NCBI RefSeq assembly: GCF_029024625.1
Contig: NZ_CP118953.1
Location: 1,302,001 to 1,366,000, forward strand
Direction of reading: 5' to 3'
DNA length: 64,000 bases
DNA from: Staphylococcus chromogenes
GTDB lineage: Bacteria; Bacillota; Bacilli; Staphylococcales; Staphylococcaceae
Part shown: positions 59,263 to 64,000 of the stretch, piece after piece
Position numbering within the stretch: the first letter of the stretch is position 1
Layout: every line of letters starts with the position of its first letter
Program-made: the position numbers and the translations under genes
Notes under the pieces: generated by a model
The model's input: only the letters and a program-made list of their open reading frames with translations
Database searches by the model: none
What the model was told of the DNA's origin: nothing

Positions 59263-60720
59263 ATGGAAGAAAAAAGTTTAAATCGAGGACTCCAATTGCG
59301 TCATATTACAATGTTCGCTATTGGAGGCGCAATTGGTACAGGCTTATTTGTTGCAACAGGCGGGGTTATCGCTCAAGCAGGTCCTGGAGGCGCAATATTA
59401 GCTTATTTAATCATTGGTACAATGCTCTATTTCTTAATGTCATCGATTGGAGAAATGGCTACTTTTTATCCTGTATCTGGATCATTCAGTAGTTATGCCA
59501 CTCGCTTTGTCGATGCATCACTTGGTTTCACGATGGGATGGCTTTATTGGCTCATTTGGGCACTAGTGACAAGTGTAGATATCATTATTGCCACAAATGT
59601 CCTAAGTTATTGGGATGCATTCAGTTTCTTCTCACCTATGGTTTGGAGTATCATATTTTTAAGTCTTTTACTTCTATTAAATATATTCTCTGTAAAAGCG
59701 TTTGGAGAAGCAGAATTTTGGCTGTCTTTAATTAAAGTAGTTACCATCATTGTATTTATTGTTCTCGGTCTTCTTATGATATTTGGTATTTTAGGAGGCC
59801 ACACCTATGGCTTTGATAATTTCACACATGGAGAAGCACCATTTGTCGGTGGCGTGTCAGGTTTCTTAAGCGTGTTGCTTATCGCCGGTTTCTCAGTGGG
59901 AGGAACAGAAGTAGTTGCCGTTACTGCCGGAGAATCAGATAATCCAAAAAAATCTATGCCACGCGCAATTAAACAAGTATTTTGGCGTATTTTATTATTC
60001 TATGTCCTCTCGATTGCAGTCATTTCAGCTATTATTCCTTATACTGACCCAACCTTATTAAATGAGAGTGGTTCTATTACGCAAAGTCCATTTACAATTG
60101 TTTTCGACAAAGTAGGGATTGCCTTTGCGGCTTCAGTGATTAATGCTGTTATATTAACGTCTTTATTATCTGCATCGAACTCTGGTTTGTTTACAACAAG
60201 TCGTATGCTATTTTCACTTAGTCAACAAGGATCTGCACCTAAAGTTTTAGGGCGTATCAATCATGCAACAAAATTACCACTCAATGCATTAATAACAACA
60301 TTTGTTTTAATTACAGCTGTGACAATATTTGCCAATTTTAAACCCGAAAGTGTCATGGGGTTATTAAATATTATCGGCGCTTTAATTACTTTTGTTTGGG
60401 CTTCTAGTATTATTTCTCAAATACGTATGAGAAAAGCAATCAAAGCACAACGGAAAGATATTGATCAATTATTACCTTATAAATCACCCTTGTTCCCAGT
60501 TGGTCCAATTATTGTCTTGATTATTATTGCATTTTTAATTTTTGGAAGTTCTTTCAACGCCATTTTAACGTTAGATATTCCTAAACTCGCACAAAGTTTC
60601 TTACCTATTATTCTTTTAATTGGCGTGTATTTCGGACATAAATTGATACACAAAACTAAAGTGATTCCACTTGATCAAATCGATTTATCAGAACACGAAA
60701 TGTATACACAACATAAATAA
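59263..60720 (+). CDS. lysP: Lysine-specific permease (APC family)
   Basis: This 485-residue amino-acid permease has twelve membrane helices. The N-terminal signature LQLRHITMFAIGGAIGTGLF (residues 9-28) and the mid-protein stretch SVGGTEVVAVTAGESDNPKKSMPRA (about 210-234) are typical of the LysP/AAT group. Lysine is the most likely substrate; other basic or GABA-type substrates are used by close relatives. I start at the ATG at 59263 (AGGGAG nine bases upstream); an ATG two codons earlier is too close to that site. The gene has its own promoter and terminator. Together with the dap operon it supplies lysine for protein and wall. Confidence 0.87.
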   Translation: MEEKSLNRGLQLRHITMFAIGGAIGTGLFVATGGVIAQAGPGGAILAYLIIGTMLYFLMSSIGEMATFYPVSGSFSSYATRFVDASLGFTMGWLYWLIWALVTSVDIIIATNVLSYWDAFSFFSPMVWSIIFLSLLLLLNIFSVKAFGEAEFWLSLIKVVTIIVFIVLGLLMIFGILGGHTYGFDNFTHGEAPFVGGVSGFLSVLLIAGFSVGGTEVVAVTAGESDNPKKSMPRAIKQVFWRILLFYVLSIAVISAIIPYTDPTLLNESGSITQSPFTIVFDKVGIAFAASVINAVILTSLLSASNSGLFTTSRMLFSLSQQGSAPKVLGRINHATKLPLNALITTFVLITAVTIFANFKPESVMGLLNIIGALITFVWASSIISQIRMRKAIKAQRKDIDQLLPYKSPLFPVGPIIVLIIIAFLIFGSSFNAILTLDIPKLAQSFLPIILLIGVYFGHKLIHKTKVIPLDQIDLSEHEMYTQHK

Positions 60721-60727
60721 ATGAATT

Positions 60728-60770
60728 CGGTAAAGTTGGATGTTCCTCTATCCGCTTTACCGATTTTTTA
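60728..60770 (+). terminator. lysP terminator
   Basis: CGGTAAAG (60728-60735) pairs with CTTTACCG (60755-60762), extended by GGA/TCC, followed by ATTTTTTA. Confidence 0.85.
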
Positions 60771-60835
60771 TACCGTTTTCAGTAAAGGTAAAATCATGTA
60801 TAATTAAGTAAACAAACAGTAAAGGGCGGACGTAT

Positions 60836-61150
60836 ATGGTTGGACAAACAAACCTTTTTGATGATGTTTTAAAGCAAGAGGAACGCTTCGTCATTGTTGT
60901 TCAAGCTTTTGAAGACAAACATCATCAATTAACAAAACGTACATTACGTGAATATGCGAGCTTAACACATGAGCAAATGGAAAATTTATATACCCATTTA
61001 AAAGAACTCTATTTAGAACAACCCTTCGAAAAGCATCAAACGGCCTTTTCAATTACCGTTTATACAAATCTTGACTACGCGGCAGACCAAGTATACGCGC
61101 ATATCAAACGTCATCGCGGGAAACACGAATGGACGCATACAGCAAAATAG
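60836..61150 (+). CDS. Conserved hypothetical protein, 104 residues
   Basis: This cytoplasmic protein begins MVGQTNLFDDVLKQEERFVI and is rich in His, Glu and Lys (HHQLTKRTLREYASLTHEQM; HIKRHRGKHEWTHTAK). It has no membrane segment and no motif that I recognise. A predicted mix of strands and helices could form a small alpha/beta domain. A ribosome site (AAAGGGCGG) and a minus-10 (TATAAT at about 60799) precede it, and a perfect bidirectional terminator follows. It sits between lysP and a HAD phosphatase gene, a position where other staphylococci also have a hypothetical gene. Function unknown. Confidence 0.75.
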   Translation: MVGQTNLFDDVLKQEERFVIVVQAFEDKHHQLTKRTLREYASLTHEQMENLYTHLKELYLEQPFEKHQTAFSITVYTNLDYAADQVYAHIKRHRGKHEWTHTAK

Positions 61151-61160
61151 TAAATAACCA

Positions 61161-61196
61161 AAAACGTTAAGTGACAGCGCCGTCACTTAACGTTTT
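61161..61196. terminator. Bidirectional terminator
   Basis: The perfect 15-base stem AAAACGTTAAGTGAC (61161-61175) with GTCACTTAACGTTTT (61182-61196) lies between convergent genes and serves both. Confidence 0.92.
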
Positions 61197-61210
61197 TTAC
61201 AATTTATAGG

Positions 61211-62011
61211 TTATATGAGTTGTTTTAAGGCAAAAGGAATACCATCTTCATCATGACTTTTGGTCGTCATCGTCGCACGTGATTTTAATAAATCAATAGC
61301 ATTGTCCATCGCAACAGAGGTCCCAACCACCTCAAACATTTCTTTATCATTTGCGCTATCTCCAAAAGCGATCATTTTTTGAACATCTAAATTTAAGCGG
61401 TTGGCTAAATCTTGAATAGCCTTACCCTTTGAAACACCGCTACTCATAAATTCTAAAAAGAATGGCTTACTTGTAGTACATGCGATCTCATCATTAAAAT
61501 GTCCATCGAGAGTATTAAAAATCTCAGAAATATGTTCCTCATAGTCAACACCCATCGCTTTAGGTACGGGCCCCTGAATATAATCTTTTAAATCTTCGAC
61601 CTCTTTCATCGGTAACCCCGTTATTTCTGATTCAATAGACATGTATTCATGTTGGCCTTCATAAACAATATGACCTTCATGGTAAGTTAAAGTGAATAAT
61701 CCCTTTTCTCGGCAAAAATCCACAATTTTATCAAAACTTTCTTTGGAAATCATTTTACTCGCGATAACTTCTTTCGTTTTTAAATCAATCGTATTCGCTC
61801 CATTATAAGACATAATATAACTTTCAAATTGATCCATTTTTAAAGTATGAGCCACAGGAATCATACCTTCCGTAGGTCTTCCAGAGGCAAGGGCAATGGA
61901 ATAACCTGCTTCTTGTATCTCAATAAGATAATTTTTTGTTGTTTCAGATACAATGTTTTCAGAAGTCATCAATGTATCATCCATATCCATAATGATTAAA
62001 TCTGGTTTCAT
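61211..62011 (-). CDS. Cof-type HAD-superfamily phosphatase
   Basis: This 266-residue phosphatase has the four HAD motifs: MDMDDTLM with nucleophile Asp9 and acid/base Asp11, ALASGRP (about 38-44), a lysine in KGKAIQDL (about 195), and AFGDSANDKEM (about 216-226). The type C2 cap lies between (about 85-185). Such enzymes dephosphorylate sugar phosphates, nucleotides or cofactors such as FMN or PLP. The substrate is unknown. It has its own ribosome site (GGAGCG) and lies downstream of thrB beyond a terminator, so it is not clearly part of the threonine operon. Confidence 0.9.
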   Translation of the reverse strand: MKPDLIIMDMDDTLMTSENIVSETTKNYLIEIQEAGYSIALASGRPTEGMIPVAHTLKMDQFESYIMSYNGANTIDLKTKEVIASKMISKESFDKIVDFCREKGLFTLTYHEGHIVYEGQHEYMSIESEITGLPMKEVEDLKDYIQGPVPKAMGVDYEEHISEIFNTLDGHFNDEIACTTSKPFFLEFMSSGVSKGKAIQDLANRLNLDVQKMIAFGDSANDKEMFEVVGTSVAMDNAIDLLKSRATMTTKSHDEDGIPFALKQLI

Positions 62012-62063
62012 AATTACGCTCCTTCCATTTCAACTTAATATTACACCATTCCCAACTTAAAAA

Positions 62064-62103
62064 ATAGAAAAAAAAGCCAGAACACTTGATAGATGTTCTA
62101 GCT
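62064..62103 (-). terminator. Terminator of the threonine operon
   Basis: AGCCAGAACA (62075-62084) pairs with TGTTCTAGCT (62094-62103) with one A:C mismatch that becomes G:U on the minus-strand RNA, followed by eight T. Confidence 0.82.
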
Positions 62104-62114
62104 TGATCTCTACT

Positions 62115-63035
62115 TTAATAATGAAAAATAACTTTCGATTTGACACCTTGAGTATTTACCGTCACTAACTCTGAATGGCACGTTTTGACATATTTCCGTA
62201 ACGCACGCACGAGTGGACCACTTTGTTCTTTTTTAATCATCGTTAAAATCGTTGGACCCGCTCCAGATAGGACAGTTGCATAGGCATCGAATTGTTTTCC
62301 TAACTGTTTGACCACTTCAAAGTCTGGAAGTAGATGCTGTCGATATTGTTCATGTAACCCATCTTGCTCCATCATTTTTCCAGCTAACTCGTAATTATGT
62401 TGAATGAGTGCACTGATCATCGTATTACTAATAGCACTAAATTTAACCGCATCTTTATGTGAAATCGATTCAGGTAACACGCTCCGTGCTTTTTCTGTTG
62501 CTAATGGATAGGATGGAATCGTAACAATAAAATCTACATCTGGTATATCAATGTGTGCGACATCTGTTCCCAAAGTTTCAGCATTATGATATCCAACCAC
62601 GAGGCCACCATATATTGTGGGCGCTACATTATCAGGGTGACCTTCAATTTCAGTAGCTAATTGTAACAACTCATATTTAGACAGTTCAATGTCCCCAAAA
62701 TAATTGGCAATATAAAGTGCACCGACAAGTGCAGATGCTGAAGACCCTAATCCTCTCGCTAGCGGTATATCACTATACATTTTAATTTCCAACGAAGGCA
62801 GCTTTACATCAAAACGTTCGGCCACTTGTTGCGCAATTTTATAAACGTAATGGGATTCGTCTGTCGGTAAACCTTCTAAACATGCTCCATCATGCACAAA
62901 TTTCCAAGAGTTACTTTGAATAGGTTGTGCCTCAATAATAAGATATTTATTTAACGCCATACCCACAGAATCAAAACCACATCCAAGATTCGCCGTTGAA
63001 GCGGGAACCTTTAAAGTTAATTTATGTTTAATCAT
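62115..63035 (-). CDS. thrB: Homoserine kinase
   Basis: ThrB phosphorylates homoserine, the step before threonine synthase. The 306-residue protein belongs to the GHMP kinase fold: ATP loop [16 protein letters not shown] (about 91-106), N-terminal [15 protein letters not shown] (about 11-25) and C-terminal [12 protein letters not shown] (about 256-267). It overlaps the thrC stop by four bases (ATGA), which couples translation. It is the last gene of the threonine operon (hom-thrC-thrB in staphylococci; hom is outside the window). Confidence 0.96.
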   Translation of the reverse strand: MIKHKLTLKVPASTANLGCGFDSVGMALNKYLIIEAQPIQSNSWKFVHDGACLEGLPTDESHYVYKIAQQVAERFDVKLPSLEIKMYSDIPLARGLGSSASALVGALYIANYFGDIELSKYELLQLATEIEGHPDNVAPTIYGGLVVGYHNAETLGTDVAHIDIPDVDFIVTIPSYPLATEKARSVLPESISHKDAVKFSAISNTMISALIQHNYELAGKMMEQDGLHEQYRQHLLPDFEVVKQLGKQFDAYATVLSGAGPTILTMIKKEQSGPLVRALRKYVKTCHSELVTVNTQGVKSKVIFHY

Positions 63036-64000
63036 TGCAACGCATCCTTAATATATTGAATGATACTGGCTTTATCATTTGGCAAGGCTTGGATAGGATT
63101 TTCAAGTAAATTAATCGCTGTATCTGGATCTTTTAGTCCGTTCCCTGTTAAAACTGCTACAACTTTTTGTCCTTTGACCAATTTACCTGCACGGTGTAAT
63201 TTTATCAAACCTGCGATAGATGCATTGCTTGCTGGTTCACTAAAAATACCTTCTTTTGACGTCATGAGTTGATAAGCTTCTAAGATTTCATCATCTGTAA
63301 CTGCATCGATTAACCCGTTCGAGCTATCTATTGCATCAATAGCTTTATCCCAACTAGCAGGATTCCCAATACGAATGGCCGTTGCGATTGTTTCAGGATT
63401 TTTAACCACCTTATTTTGTACAATAGGTGAAGCTCCTTCAGCCTGAAAACCGTACATGTATGGTAGCCCTGTTTGCTCACGCTCATGATATTCCTTGAAT
63501 CCTTTCCAATAAGCTGTGATATTACCGGCATTACCCACGGGTATCGCCAATATGTCTGGTGCTTCTCCCTCTAATTGCTCCACGATTTCAAATGCCCCTG
63601 TTTTTTGACCTTCGATTCGGTAAGGGTTTACAGAATTAACTAATTCAATATCTCCATCTTGGGCAACTTCTTTAACAATTTCTAATGCTTCATCAAAGTT
63701 TCCTTCTATGGACACGATTTCAGCACCATACATCACCGCCTGTGACAATTTGCCTAGCGCGATTTTCCCTTCCGGAATAACTACAATAGATTTTAATCCT
63801 GCACGTGCAGCGTAGGCAGCTGCAGAAGCAGATGTATTGCCGGTAGAAGCACAAATCACAATTTTACGTCCTTGTTCTTTCGCCTTTGTTACAGCCATCA
63901 CCATTCCACGATCTTTAAATGAACCTGTCGGATTAGCCCCTTCATATTTGACGTATAATTCAATACCTAACATTTCAGACATTGCGCCACAATAGATTAA
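63032..64000 (-). CDS. thrC: Threonine synthase (C-terminal part)
   Basis: ThrC converts O-phosphohomoserine to threonine with PLP. The window holds the last 322 codons; the gene continues past the right edge, since the frame is open to base 64000 ([20 protein letters not shown]). The PLP lysine lies in GSFKDRGM, the phosphate-binding loop is [13 protein letters not shown], and the late GNAGN and [10 protein letters not shown] motifs are typical of the short Gram-positive type (about 350 residues). The stop overlaps the thrB start. An internal ATG at 63982 is not the true start. Confidence 0.95.
   Translation of the reverse strand, partial: LIYCGAMSEMLGIELYVKYEGANPTGSFKDRGMVMAVTKAKEQGRKIVICASTGNTSASAAAYAARAGLKSIVVIPEGKIALGKLSQAVMYGAEIVSIEGNFDEALEIVKEVAQDGDIELVNSVNPYRIEGQKTGAFEIVEQLEGEAPDILAIPVGNAGNITAYWKGFKEYHEREQTGLPYMYGFQAEGASPIVQNKVVKNPETIATAIRIGNPASWDKAIDAIDSSNGLIDAVTDDEILEAYQLMTSKEGIFSEPASNASIAGLIKLHRAGKLVKGQKVVAVLTGNGLKDPDTAINLLENPIQALPNDKASIIQYIKDALQ

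Overview
The window is a stretch of conserved chromosome from a low-GC Gram-positive coccus of the genus Staphylococcus. The evidence is the femA/femB pair, sosA/lexA, mprF, msrR, cvfB, an acetylase-type dap operon and the thrC-thrB to acyP gene order of the S. aureus core genome. ParC has Asp at position 84, where S. aureus has Glu, and several loci found in S. aureus are missing (below). I lean towards the S. hyicus / S. intermedius clade rather than S. aureus, with low confidence. I see no prophage, insertion sequence, CRISPR array, tRNA or rRNA.

Layout, left to right. 1-2.2 kb: end of telA, xpaC, acylphosphatase, a DUF1033 gene and cspA. 2.3-9.8 kb: an operon on the minus strand, asd-dapA-dapB-dapD-amidohydrolase-alr-lysA, behind a lysine riboswitch; the lysC aspartokinase that leads this operon in S. 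aureus is absent. 9.8-20.7 kb: ABC-F ATPase, cvfB, a solitary PfkB-type sugar kinase, pepF, a small membrane protein, femA-femB, tyrA; the pst, opp2 and trp loci that I recall here in S. aureus are missing. 20.7-31.9 kb: SOS polymerase umuC, a Spo0M-like gene, a tautomerase, msrR, msrA, mprF, an AI-2E family transporter and glcT-ptsG with a RAT antiterminator.

32-50.7 kb: alsT, parE-parC, plsY, a HesB-like gene, a thioesterase, aconitase, a BCCT betaine transporter, mscL, sbcD-sbcC, ccdC and yneF. 50.9-64 kb: transketolase, a UPF0291 gene, divergent sosA and lexA, an unlisted 34-codon gene, a secreted CAP-domain protein whose only sensible start is ATT, guaC, divergent rpsN and rpmG sharing Zur-like sites, katA with a PerR box, lysP, a hypothetical gene, a HAD phosphatase, thrB and the 3' part of thrC.

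How the genes work together. Much of the window is amino-acid and cell-wall supply: dap/lysA and lysP for lysine (the peptidoglycan stem residue), femAB for the interpeptide bridge, msrR for wall polymer attachment, mprF for membrane charge. A second theme is SOS control: LexA-type boxes lie at umuC, parE, sbcD, sosA and lexA. Metal and peroxide control (Zur, PerR) meets at rpsN/rpmG/katA. I found no clearly undescribed system. The best leads are the riboswitch re-assigned to asd, the alanine-racemase paralogue inside the dap operon, the ATT start of the CAP protein, the shared Zur-type control of rpsN/rpmG and the small gene beside lexA.
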